Below, piece by piece: positions 52,410 to 61,728 of a DNA stretch of 64,000 nucleotides (its first letter is position 1; every line of letters begins with the position of its first letter). This stretch comes from Schauerella fraxinea (GTDB taxonomy: Bacteria; Pseudomonadota; Gammaproteobacteria; Burkholderiales; Burkholderiaceae_B), in assembly GCA_030849945.1 (NCBI GenBank), contig JAVDKK010000001.1, positions 620,001 to 684,000 of the forward strand, in the 5' to 3' direction. The notes below the pieces were generated by a model, which was not told the origin of the DNA, made no database searches, and was given only the letters and a program-made list of their open reading frames with translations. A program made the position numbers and the translations under genes.

Positions 52410-54101
52410 ATGGATATCCGACGTACCGTCCTCTGGATGATCTTCTCTTTCTCGTTGTTGCTGCTGTGGAACAACTGGCAGGTTCAACACGGTAAACAGT
52501 CGCTGTTCGGTGGCCCTGCGCCCGCGAGCCAGGTCGAGCCGTCGCGCACGACCGACAAATCGACGCCTTCGATCCCGAATTCGCCGCAGCAGGCCGCCAT
52601 TGCGGCCAGCGATGCCGTTCCGGGTTCCACGGGCACCGCAGGCAACGCGCAGAGCCAGGAAATCGTTATCGAAAGCGATGTGCTGCGTCTGACGTTCACG
52701 ACCGCCGGCGCGCAGCTTGTGCGTGCCGAGATGCTCAAATACCCCGTCTCCGGCCTCGATCAGCCGTTCGTGCTGTTGGATAATTCCAACGCCCTGCACT
52801 ACATCGTGCAGTCGGGTACCGTTGGCGCGGCCGCTGGGCAAAGTTTCCCCACGCACCAGACGCCGTTCCGCATGACGTCGACCGAGCGCACGATGAACGG
52901 TGAAAACCTCGTCGTCACGTTCGAAGGCGAGTCGGGCGGTCTGAAGGTCATCAAAACCTTCACGCTGCACCGTGGCGCCTACGCCATCGACGTCAAGCAT
53001 CAGCTCGTGAACACCGGTTCGGCCGAGATCAATCCCGCGCTGTACCTGCAACTCGAGCGTGACGGCAACGATCCGTCGGATACGTCCAGCTTCTATCACA
53101 CGTTTACCGGCATGGCCGTCTACTCGGAACAAGAGAAGTTCCAGAAGATGACCTTCTCGGACATCAACAAAGGCAAGGCCGCCTACGTCAAGCAAGCCGA
53201 CAACGGCTGGATCGGCGTGGTGCAGCATTACTTCGCCACCGCCTGGGTGCCGCCGCAAGGCAAGCAACGCACCAACGAAGTGTTGAAGGTGTCTGAAAAC
53301 CTGTACGCGGCACGCTCGATCGAAGCGGTGGGCGCCATCGCTCCTGGCGCGACCGCTGCCGTGGATTCGCACCTCTGGGTTGGCCCGCAGGATCAGAAAG
53401 CCCTGGCCGCCTTGGCCCCCGGCCTGGATCTGGTGGTCGACTACGGTTGGCTCACGATCATCGCCAAGCCGATCTTCGGTCTGTTGACCTGGTTGCACTC
53501 GTTGCTGGGCAACTGGGGCTGGGCCATTGTGGCGCTCACCGTGCTGATCAAGGCCGTGTTCTACCCGTTGGCCGCCGCCAGCTACAAGTCGATGGCGCGC
53601 ATGAAGGCCGTGTCGCCGCGTTTGATGGCGCTGAAAGAGAAGTACGGCGACGACAAGCAAAAGCTCAACACCGCGATGATGGAGATGTATCGCACCGAGA
53701 AGATCAATCCCCTGGGCGGCTGCTTGCCCATGGTGGTGCAGATCCCGGTGTTCATCTCGCTGTACTGGGTACTGCTGGCCAGCGTCGAAATGCGCGGCGC
53801 GCCGTGGATTTTGTGGGTACATGACCTCTCGGTGCGCGATCCCTGGTTCATCCTGCCCGCCATCATGATGGGTACGATGTTCCTGCAGATCAAACTGAAC
53901 CCGACGCCCCCGGACCCCATCCAGGCCAAGGTCATGATGGTCATGCCGTTGGTATTCGGCGGCATGATGTTCTTCTTCCCGGCCGGTCTGGTGCTGTACT
54001 GGTGCGTCAACAACACGTTGTCGATCGCTCAGCAGTACTACATCACCAAGAAGATGGAAAACGCGACCAAAGCGCAAACGGCCGTCACCGCCAAGCGCTG
54101 A
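52410..54101 (+). CDS. yidC: membrane protein insertase
   Basis: A 563-residue YidC: an N-terminal helix (RTVLWMIFSFSLLLLWNNW), a large periplasmic P1 domain (about 60-340), and the 60KD/Oxa1 core of five helices, including NPLGGCLPMVVQIPVFISLY and FFFPAGLVLYWCVNN. It inserts respiratory and ATP synthase subunits alone or with SecYEG. The length is normal for Gram-negative bacteria. A strong terminator follows. Confidence 0.97.
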   Translation: MDIRRTVLWMIFSFSLLLLWNNWQVQHGKQSLFGGPAPASQVEPSRTTDKSTPSIPNSPQQAAIAASDAVPGSTGTAGNAQSQEIVIESDVLRLTFTTAGAQLVRAEMLKYPVSGLDQPFVLLDNSNALHYIVQSGTVGAAAGQSFPTHQTPFRMTSTERTMNGENLVVTFEGESGGLKVIKTFTLHRGAYAIDVKHQLVNTGSAEINPALYLQLERDGNDPSDTSSFYHTFTGMAVYSEQEKFQKMTFSDINKGKAAYVKQADNGWIGVVQHYFATAWVPPQGKQRTNEVLKVSENLYAARSIEAVGAIAPGATAAVDSHLWVGPQDQKALAALAPGLDLVVDYGWLTIIAKPIFGLLTWLHSLLGNWGWAIVALTVLIKAVFYPLAAASYKSMARMKAVSPRLMALKEKYGDDKQKLNTAMMEMYRTEKINPLGGCLPMVVQIPVFISLYWVLLASVEMRGAPWILWVHDLSVRDPWFILPAIMMGTMFLQIKLNPTPPDPIQAKVMMVMPLVFGGMMFFFPAGLVLYWCVNNTLSIAQQYYITKKMENATKAQTAVTAKR

Positions 54102-54115
54102 TCGCCGCACACGGA

Positions 54116-54153
54116 AAAACCCGGGCCGCCCATCGCGGTGCCGGGTTTTTTTT
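54116..54153 (+). terminator. intrinsic terminator after yidC
   Basis: AAAACCCGG pairs with CCGGGTTTT (plus an inner CCGC/GCGG), followed by a run of eight T. It ends the rpmH-rnpA-yidD-yidC operon. Confidence 0.9.
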
Positions 54154-54263
54154 CGTCCGTGAGTCGCCCAGATTCAGGGATGAAGGCGTGGCGCGAGCGA
54201 AATCCAACCAAGCCCGCCTTCGATCCAGCCAGACCGTGCTTCCGTTCAGGTCTCGTCGCATCT

Positions 54264-54355
54264 CCATGCCGCGCCTTCTCCATGCTGCGCCTTCTCCATG
54301 CTGCGCCTTCTCCATGCTGCGCCTTCTCCATGCTGCGCCTTCTCCATGCTGCGCC
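54264..54355. repeat. 16-bp tandem repeat, about six copies
   Basis: The unit CCATGCTGCGCCTTCT recurs with an exact period of 16 (ATG at 54266, 54282, 54298, 54314, 54330 and 54346); the first copy has one substitution (GCC for GCT) and the last is partial. The period is not a multiple of 3, and the surrounding reading frames carry no motif, so it is non-coding. It sits between the yidC terminator and the katA promoter region. Confidence 0.9.
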
Positions 54356-54384
54356 ACCGGCTCCGATCATTGGCATTAACTATC

Positions 54385-54402
54385 GATTATTAAATAACAA
54401 TC
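54385..54402. promoter_or_regulatory. palindrome in the katA upstream region
   Basis: GATTATTAAATAACAATC forms 7 of 9 pairs and lies in an AT-rich island about 100 bases before the katA start. Its symmetry and position fit a LysR-type (OxyR-like) site; the classic OxyR spacing was not confirmed. Confidence 0.35.
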
Positions 54403-54500
54403 AATTTCCTCTTTGGCTGAGCAAACTTTACGATTCAGTCCTAGCTTGCAACGACCGCCTTTCCACTTGCAGTCGTCAGCACAACATCCAAGGAGTGAAC

Positions 54501-55961
54501 GTGAGCGATAAGACACTGACCAATGCTGCCGGCGCCCCCATCGCCTCAAACAATCATTCACTGACCGCCGGCCCGCGCGGCCCGGTGTTGCTGCAAGATG
54601 TGTGGCTGATCGAAAAGCTGGCCCACTTCGCCCGTGAACGGATCCCCGAGCGTGTCGTCCACGCCAAAGGCTCGGGTGCCTTCGGCACGTTTACCGTGAC
54701 CCAGGACATCAGCAAGTACTCACGCGCCAAGATTTTTTCGGAAGTGGGCAAAGAGACGCCCGTTTTTCTGCGTTTCTCGACGGTGGCCGGTGAACGGGGC
54801 GCCGCCGATGCGGAGCGCGATGTACGCGGCTTTGCTGTGAAGTTCTATACCGACGAAGGCAACTGGGACCTGGTGGGCAATAACACCCCTGTGTTCTTCG
54901 TGCGCGATCCGCTCAAGTTCGCGGACTTCATCCACACGCAAAAGCGCGATCCGCAAACCAACCTGCGCAGCGCCACCGCCGCCTGGGACTTCTGGTCACT
55001 GAGCCCGGAATCGCTGCACCAGGTAACGATCCTGATGAGCGATCGCGGCCTGCCGAAGAATTACCGCCAGCAACACGGCTTCGGTTCGCACACGTATAGC
55101 TTCGTCAATGCCGATGGCGAGCGCTTCTGGGTGAAGTTCCATTTCCGCTCGGAGCAGGGCGTGGAAAACTATACCGACCAGGAAGCGGCGGATGTCGTGG
55201 CCGGCGACCGCGAAAGCGCGCAACGCGATCTGTTCAATCACATCGCCAATGGCGCATTCCCGCGCTGGACGTTGAAAGTGCAGATCATGCCGGAGGCCGA
55301 TGCGGCCACGTATCACATCAATCCGTTCGATCTGACCAAGGTATGGCCGCATGGCGACTATCCGTTGATCGAAGTGGGCACGCTCGAACTGAACCGCAAC
55401 CCGGACAACTATTTCGGCGATGTGGAACAAGCGGCGCTCACGCCCGCCAACGTGGTGCCCGGTATCGACTACTCACCCGACAAAATGCTGCAGGGTCGCC
55501 TCTTCTCGTACGGCGATGCGCAGCGCTACCGTCTGGGTGTGAACCATCATCAGATCCCGGTCAATCAACCGCGATGCCCCATGCATAGCTTCCATCGGGA
55601 TGGGGGCATGCGCGCCGACGGCAATCTGGGCGGCACCAAGAACTATGAACCCAACAGCTACGGCCAATGGAAGGAAACCCCCTCGGCCGCCGAACCGCCC
55701 CTGGCGTTGGACGGTCAAGCCGCTGACCGCTGGAATCATCGTGTGGACGACGACTACTATTCGCAGCCGGGCAATCTGTTCCGCCTGATGACCGACGACG
55801 AGAAGGCACGCCTCTTTGCCAACATCGGTCGCCATATGGCCGACGTGCCCGAAGAAATTCAGCGCCGTCAGCTCGAACATTTCCGCCGCGCCGATCCGGC
55901 GTATGCGGAAGGCGTGGCAAAGGCCCTGGGCCTTGCGCTGCGTGAGGAAGTCCCGGCATAA
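54501..55961 (+). CDS. katA: catalase (clade 3, small subunit)
   Basis: A 486-residue haem catalase that dismutates hydrogen peroxide. The active-site region RVVHAKGSGAFGTF (catalytic His54), NNTPVFFVRDP (Asn), and the proximal haem Tyr in RLFSYGDAQRYRLG are all present. The GTG at 54501 has AAGGAG 8 bases upstream and gives the family N-terminus; the frame extends upstream into the tandem repeat but that part is not coding. It has its own terminator. Confidence 0.95.
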   Translation: MSDKTLTNAAGAPIASNNHSLTAGPRGPVLLQDVWLIEKLAHFARERIPERVVHAKGSGAFGTFTVTQDISKYSRAKIFSEVGKETPVFLRFSTVAGERGAADAERDVRGFAVKFYTDEGNWDLVGNNTPVFFVRDPLKFADFIHTQKRDPQTNLRSATAAWDFWSLSPESLHQVTILMSDRGLPKNYRQQHGFGSHTYSFVNADGERFWVKFHFRSEQGVENYTDQEAADVVAGDRESAQRDLFNHIANGAFPRWTLKVQIMPEADAATYHINPFDLTKVWPHGDYPLIEVGTLELNRNPDNYFGDVEQAALTPANVVPGIDYSPDKMLQGRLFSYGDAQRYRLGVNHHQIPVNQPRCPMHSFHRDGGMRADGNLGGTKNYEPNSYGQWKETPSAAEPPLALDGQAADRWNHRVDDDYYSQPGNLFRLMTDDEKARLFANIGRHMADVPEEIQRRQLEHFRRADPAYAEGVAKALGLALREEVPA

Positions 55962-55982
55962 CGCTTATGCCAGACTGCGTGG

Positions 55983-56017
55983 GGGCCGTGCGGCATCTGT
56001 GCTGCACGGCCCTTTTT
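55983..56017 (+). terminator. intrinsic terminator of katA
   Basis: GGGCCGTGC pairs with GCACGGCCC (12-base loop) and is followed by five T, starting 21 bases after the katA stop. Confidence 0.88.
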
Positions 56018-56038
56018 CATGTCGAGACATCAATCACA

Positions 56039-57658
56039 TCAACGCGCAAAGCGCGCCGCCAACGCAGCGGCGATCTGCGCGATGACGCCGTCCCAATCGT
56101 TCCTCGCCGGCTGGCGGTAGAGCGTCATGCTCGGATACCAGTCCGAATCGCTACGATCAAGCTGCCAGCGCCAGTCGGCCGCATGCACCAAGGCAAGCCA
56201 CACCGGCAGGCCGAGGCCTCCAGCGAGATGCGCAGCGCTCGTGTCGATCGATACGATCAGGTCCAGGCAGCACATGGCGGCAGCGGTGTCGGCAAAATCA
56301 TGCAGATCGCCTGATACGTCGGCCAGATTCGAAAACTGACTCATGGAATCGGTATCGGCCTCAGGAACCTCTTTCTGCAACGACACGAACTGCACCGGCA
56401 GGCCGAAGATCGGCGCCCATTGCGCAAGCGCCGTCGATCGGTTGTCGTCCTCGAGCTTGCGACTGCCCGACCACACCAATCCAACAGTAGGCCGCCGTTG
56501 CGCGTTCAACGCGTCGATGCGCGCGCGCCAAACGGTCATTAGACTCACCTCTGCGTGCAAATACGGCACACACGCCGGCACGTGGCGCTCGCGCTTGATA
56601 AATGCGAGCGGCAGGCTGAGCAGCGGGATGTGAACATCGTAGGCCGGCAGCGGCGCCGCCTCGTTTACCACCGCTGCCACGCAGTCGGGTAAAACGCGAG
56701 CACCAGAAGGGGCCGCGGGCGCGATCATGGCCGCATCGGTACCGATGGGCGCACCCCGGCAAGCCAACAGCGCGACGAGGCATTCCGGCACGCGCAACAT
56801 CACCCTTGCACCCAATCCCTCAAAATAGGCCACATACCGCACGAACTGCAATATGTCGCCCAACCCCTGTTCTGCATGAACCAGGATCGTCTTTCCCGCG
56901 ATCGGTGTGTCGCCACGCCAAGCCGGACCCGTCAAGCCGTGAAACTGTCCGCCGTCACGCCAGCGCCATTCGTAGTCACGCCAACCATGTTCGTAGCGCC
57001 CAAGCTGCAGATTGGTCTGCGCGCGATTGGTACGTGCGCCGGCGTGGTCGGGATCGATGGCTAGTGCTTTCTTGAACATCGTCAGCGCGTCGTCAAAGCG
57101 CCGCAGGTCGCGCAAGGCGACACCAGCGTTCACATACGCATCCACAAAATCCGGCTTTAGTGCAATGGCGTGGCGATAGGCGGCGATCTCTTCGGTATAG
57201 CGGCCTTCAGCGCCAAACACGCGACCCTGTGCATAGTGCGGCGCCGCCAACGTGGGATAAGCGCACTGCGCCTGCTTTATCCGGGCATGGGCTGCGTCGT
57301 ACTCCCGCAATCGAATGTGCACATCCACAAGATTCAGCAGGGCCGGCACCCAGCCTGGTCGGCGTGCGAGGCATCGCAGAAACCAGTCCTGTGCGGCACG
57401 CAACTGACCGGCACGGACGTGAACGGTGCCGGTGTATAGCAACAGTTCGACAGCATCAGGATTGAGTGCCGCTGCGCGATCGAGGAGCGAAGCGGAGCGA
57501 TGATAGTTGCCACGTTTGGCGGCGATGTAGCCGAGCCCTTCGAGCGCATCGCCGGCTAGCTCAGGAGCTTGCACCAAGCGTTGCAACACAATCTCGGCGT
57601 CGTCGTACCGGCCCGAACGAAACATCGCCATTGCCGACTCGAGCGGTGCGACGGCCAT
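56039..57658 (-). CDS. TPR protein with a C-terminal glycosyltransferase-like domain
   Basis: A 539-residue protein: about six tetratricopeptide repeats in the first 230 residues (for example ALKPDFVDAYVNAGVALRDL and ALAIDPDHAGARTNRAQTNL), then a GT-B domain similar to heptosyltransferase/GT9-type proteins (LVHAEQGLGDILQFVRYV; IDTSAAHLAGGLGLPVWLAL). Such TPR-GT proteins often take part in protein or surface glycosylation; the substrate is not known. No signal peptide is seen. It is convergent with katA. Confidence 0.82.
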   Translation of the reverse strand: MAVAPLESAMAMFRSGRYDDAEIVLQRLVQAPELAGDALEGLGYIAAKRGNYHRSASLLDRAAALNPDAVELLLYTGTVHVRAGQLRAAQDWFLRCLARRPGWVPALLNLVDVHIRLREYDAAHARIKQAQCAYPTLAAPHYAQGRVFGAEGRYTEEIAAYRHAIALKPDFVDAYVNAGVALRDLRRFDDALTMFKKALAIDPDHAGARTNRAQTNLQLGRYEHGWRDYEWRWRDGGQFHGLTGPAWRGDTPIAGKTILVHAEQGLGDILQFVRYVAYFEGLGARVMLRVPECLVALLACRGAPIGTDAAMIAPAAPSGARVLPDCVAAVVNEAAPLPAYDVHIPLLSLPLAFIKRERHVPACVPYLHAEVSLMTVWRARIDALNAQRRPTVGLVWSGSRKLEDDNRSTALAQWAPIFGLPVQFVSLQKEVPEADTDSMSQFSNLADVSGDLHDFADTAAAMCCLDLIVSIDTSAAHLAGGLGLPVWLALVHAADWRWQLDRSDSDWYPSMTLYRQPARNDWDGVIAQIAAALAARFAR

Positions 57659-57766
57659 CGCAAATCACCAGGAAACTGAAGAGCTCCCATTTTTACGGCA
57701 ATCGCTTTCTACAAAACGCGAAGCACGTTGAAGATTCGCAATGTCTTCATACGACTGAAGACGACC

Positions 57767-58639
57767 TTAACGCTGCATGCCCCAGCGCCGCACCGTCACG
57801 CGTTCAAGCGTATTGAAGCCCAGCGTCTCGACCAGTAAACCGATGATCACCACCGCTGCCAAACCAGCGAACGCCTGGTCCGTATACAGCTCATTGCGGC
57901 TTTGGTAGATATACCAGCCGAGCCCACCTTTGCCGCTCGCCGAACCGAATACCAACTCGGCGGCGATGAGCGTGCGCCACGCAAACGCCCAACCGATCTT
58001 CAGGCCCGACATGATCGCCGGCAATGCGGCCGGGATCAGGATCTGGAAGACGTACGGCACGCCGCGCAAACCGTAATTGCGGCCGGCCATCCGCAGCGTC
58101 TCGGATACCGACAAGAACCCGCTGTAGGTATTCAAGGCAAGCGCCCACAGTACCGAATGGATCAGCACGAAAATCAAGCTGCCTTCGCCCAAACCGAACC
58201 ATAGCAGCGCCAACGGCAGCAAGGCGATTGCAGGCAGGGGATTGAACATCGAGGTCAGCGTCGACAACAGATCCCGTCCGAGCCGGGTAGACACGGCAAG
58301 CGAGGTGAGGGTGAACGCGAGCACGATGCCCACCACGTAGCCCTTGAGCAGCACCTGCAACGACATCGCCGCACGCGATAGCAACTCACCAGTGGCGATG
58401 CCGTTGAAAAACGCCTGCGCGGTCTGAATGAAGCCCGGGAGCAGCAGATCGTTGTCGGTATAACGCGCAGCGCCTTCCCAAAGTGCAGCGAGCGCAATCA
58501 AGATGAAGGTTTTACGCAAGGCCTCGTATTGCCACACGCGTTCGATCCACGGCAGCGGTGCGGCGGCTTCGAACGTGTCGGGCAGGGGCGCGAGCGCAAT
58601 ATCGCGCTCCGGCCGGATATAAGTCGTAGGTGTGGTCAT
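57767..58639 (-). CDS. ABC permease, sulfonate/taurine type (SsuC/TauC-like)
   Basis: A 290-residue permease with six helices and the EAA-type loop ETLRMAGRNYGLRGVPYVFQ; the RTLIAAELVFGSASGKGGLGW segment (quoted as AAELVFGSASGKGGLG) is the family hallmark. It serves the ATPase and binding protein encoded upstream on the same strand. The ATG at 58639 follows the ATPase stop by 13 bases. Confidence 0.88.
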   Translation of the reverse strand: MTTPTTYIRPERDIALAPLPDTFEAAAPLPWIERVWQYEALRKTFILIALAALWEGAARYTDNDLLLPGFIQTAQAFFNGIATGELLSRAAMSLQVLLKGYVVGIVLAFTLTSLAVSTRLGRDLLSTLTSMFNPLPAIALLPLALLWFGLGEGSLIFVLIHSVLWALALNTYSGFLSVSETLRMAGRNYGLRGVPYVFQILIPAALPAIMSGLKIGWAFAWRTLIAAELVFGSASGKGGLGWYIYQSRNELYTDQAFAGLAAVVIIGLLVETLGFNTLERVTVRRWGMQR

Positions 58640-58652
58640 GGGTGACGTCAGG

Positions 58653-59455
<803 letters not shown>

Positions 59456-59456
<1 letters not shown>

Positions 59457-60559
59457 CAGCTACCCGACGCGGTAATAGGATCGTCGAAGAAGTAATCGTT
59501 GACGCTTTTGGGCTCATTCTTGATGGCGCCCACCTTGTGCATGAACGTGCCCAACGACAGGGTGTTCTCCGGCTTGAGCTTGAACTGCACGGCGGGATTC
59601 GTGATCACGTTCACGATCAGCGAGCGATCCTGCTTGGCCCCTGTCACGCGCAGATAGGTGTCGGCGGCCTTCTCGGGATTTTTGCTGGCGAAGTCGGCGG
59701 CCTCTTGCAAGGCCAGCAGGAACGCCTGATATGTCTTGGGGCTTTCCTTGCGGAATTTCTCGGTGGCGAACAGCACCGTCGACGAGCTCGGTCCACCCAA
59801 CACGTCATAGGAATTGAGCACGATGTGGGCGCGCGGGTTGCCGGCCAGCTCTTGCTCCTGGAACGGCGGATTGCCAAAGTGGCCGGTGATCTCCGTGCCG
59901 CCAGAAATGATCGCCGCCGCTGCATCCGGGTGCGGAAGCGCCACGGTAATGGGATCGAGCTTGTTGAATTGGGCATCACCCCAGATCTTGGAGGCGGCCA
60001 ACTGCAGCACGCGCGACTGCACCGATACGCCCACTGCGGGCACGGCGATACGGTCCTTGTCAGTGAAATCCGCGATCGTCTTGATATCGGGGTTATTGCT
60101 CACGAGGTAATAAGGAAAGTTACCCAGCGATGCCACGCCGCGCACGTTCTGACGACCCTTGGTGCGATCCCAGATCGTGAAGAGCGGGCCCACGCCCGCA
60201 CCAGCGATATCCACCGCACCGCTCAGCAGCGCATCATTGACGGCCGCCCCGCCAGATAGTCGCAGCCATTCCACATCGATGTCCACGCCGAGTTCTTTGC
60301 CGTGCTTTTCGATCAGCTTCTGATCGCGCGCCACGTTCAAGAGCAGATACACGATGCCAAACTGCTCGGCCACACGCAGGCGGCCTTCAGCCGCGACCGC
60401 AGGGGTAGGCGATGCCAAGGCAAGCACCACGAGCACGGCCGCCATCGCCACACTGGTCACGTAACGCACAAAGGCGGACGGCGCAGGTGCAGACGGCGCC
60501 GCACCGGGCGCAGTGGACGCCACGGAAGCGGGCGTAAAGGAGGAAACTGAGTTGTCCAC
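59456..60559 (-). CDS. ABC substrate-binding protein, sulfonate/taurine (SsuA/TauA) type
   Basis: A 367-residue periplasmic binding protein with an unusually long, Ser/Ala/Pro-rich N-terminus before the signal helix (VAMAAVLVVLALASPTPAVA) and the family opening LRVAEQFGIVYLLLNVARDQ. GGAAVNDALLSGAVDIAGAG is the typical first-domain motif. The start is uncertain: GTG 60559 (given here), TTG 60580, or a start nearer the signal helix are all possible. The GTG lies inside a near-perfect DnaA box. Confidence 0.85.
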
Positions 60560-60618
60560 AGGGAACCTATTATTTTTCAAAGCGTGGCACGCACAACATC
60601 GTTGTCACGTTATCCACA
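60552..60618. promoter_or_regulatory. two DnaA-box sequences around an AT-rich patch
   Basis: TTATCCACA (60610-60618, perfect) and TTGTCCACA (60552-60560, one mismatch) are in the same orientation, 58 bases apart, and flank the AT-rich run TATTATTTTTCAAA. They lie between the binding-protein and dioxygenase genes. Function (origin-related, titration, or chance) is open. Confidence 0.4.
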
Positions 60619-60637
60619 GGCATCGTGAGCAAGCCGT

Positions 60638-61573
60638 TCAATACGGCAGATCGCCTTCGATCGTGGTGCGGAAAAGTTTGCGGCGCAGATGCGTCGGACA
60701 GCCCGCAGCCAAGTGGATCAATGACCGGTTATCCCAGAACACAAGATCGTGTTCGCGCCATTGATGACGGTAAACAAATTCGTCCTTGGTGCTGTGCGCA
60801 AACAATTGATTGAGCAAATCGCGGCTCTCGTCTTCGGGCAAGCCTTCGATATGCGTGGTGAAACCCTCGCTCACGAACAACGCGCGGCGGCCCGTCTCGG
60901 GATGCGTGCGCACCGCCGGATGCGACACCGCCTTTACTTGCGCCAACTGCTCGGCGCTCAACGTGGGGCGCCAGTTGGCCGCTTTTTTCATATCGTCGTA
61001 CTTCGCCAGATATGAATGCACGGCCACCTTGCCGTCGATCGCCGCCTTGATCTCAGCGGGCAACGTTTCATAGGCCGTGTGCATATTCGCAAACAGCGTA
61101 TCGCCGCCTTCAGCCGGCAACTCCTGCGCATGCAGCAGCGAACCCAGGCTGGGCAGCGGCTTGTATGAAATATCCGAGTGCCAGTACTTGCCGGCGTCCC
61201 CCAGACCCACCGGCTTGCCGTCTTCCACAATGTTGGAAACGATCAGGATTTCCGGATGGTTGGCGAGGTGAAATTGATGCAGCACATGAATCATCAGCTT
61301 GCCGAAGCGACGGCTGAAATCGATGTGCTGTTGCGGCGTGATGCGCTGGTCGCGAAACACCACCACGTGATGATCCAGATGCGCACGGTGCACGCGCGCA
61401 AAATCCGCGACCGACAACGGCTTGCCCAAATCGATGCCGACGATTTCCGCGCCCAATCCCGCGTTGAACGGAATGACCTCAAAATCCTGGCCACCGGCGG
61501 TGTGTGCTCCGGCAAACGGCGGCAGTACGGAAGACGACGACAATACTTCGGTGGCTACGGCTTGGGCAGACAT
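60638..61573 (-). CDS. TauD/TfdA family 2-oxoglutarate-dependent dioxygenase
   Basis: A 311-residue Fe(II)/2-oxoglutarate dioxygenase. The metal triad is visible as HSD in YWHSDISYKPLPS and the distal His in WDNRSLIHLA; the 2-oxoglutarate Arg is in RRKLFRTTIEG. TauD homologues release sulfite from taurine and related sulfonates, and the adjacent TauABC-like transporter supports that reading, though TfdA-like herbicide or sulfate-ester substrates are possible. The ATG at 61573 has a GGAG site 7 bases upstream. Confidence 0.9.
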   Translation of the reverse strand: MSAQAVATEVLSSSSVLPPFAGAHTAGGQDFEVIPFNAGLGAEIVGIDLGKPLSVADFARVHRAHLDHHVVVFRDQRITPQQHIDFSRRFGKLMIHVLHQFHLANHPEILIVSNIVEDGKPVGLGDAGKYWHSDISYKPLPSLGSLLHAQELPAEGGDTLFANMHTAYETLPAEIKAAIDGKVAVHSYLAKYDDMKKAANWRPTLSAEQLAQVKAVSHPAVRTHPETGRRALFVSEGFTTHIEGLPEDESRDLLNQLFAHSTKDEFVYRHQWREHDLVFWDNRSLIHLAAGCPTHLRRKLFRTTIEGDLPY

Positions 61574-61728
61574 GTAATGCTCCAATGAGAACAGTCCGGC
61601 CCATTATGAAAACCGCGCCTGATTATTCAAACGACGAATTAGGCGTTTCTTCACAACTAAAAGTGATATGGACCGTTAGAACCGGTCGCACCCGTTATAT
61701 TTCCGCTTTGCCTACCCGCCCAACCCCC

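Noticed and set aside
54264..54355. CRISPR array
   Set aside because: The units are directly tandem with no spacers, and no cas genes are present.
54138..54500. N-terminal extension of the catalase frame through the tandem repeat
   Set aside because: The GTG at 54501 has a strong ribosome site and gives the family start; the extension encodes repeat-derived sequence.
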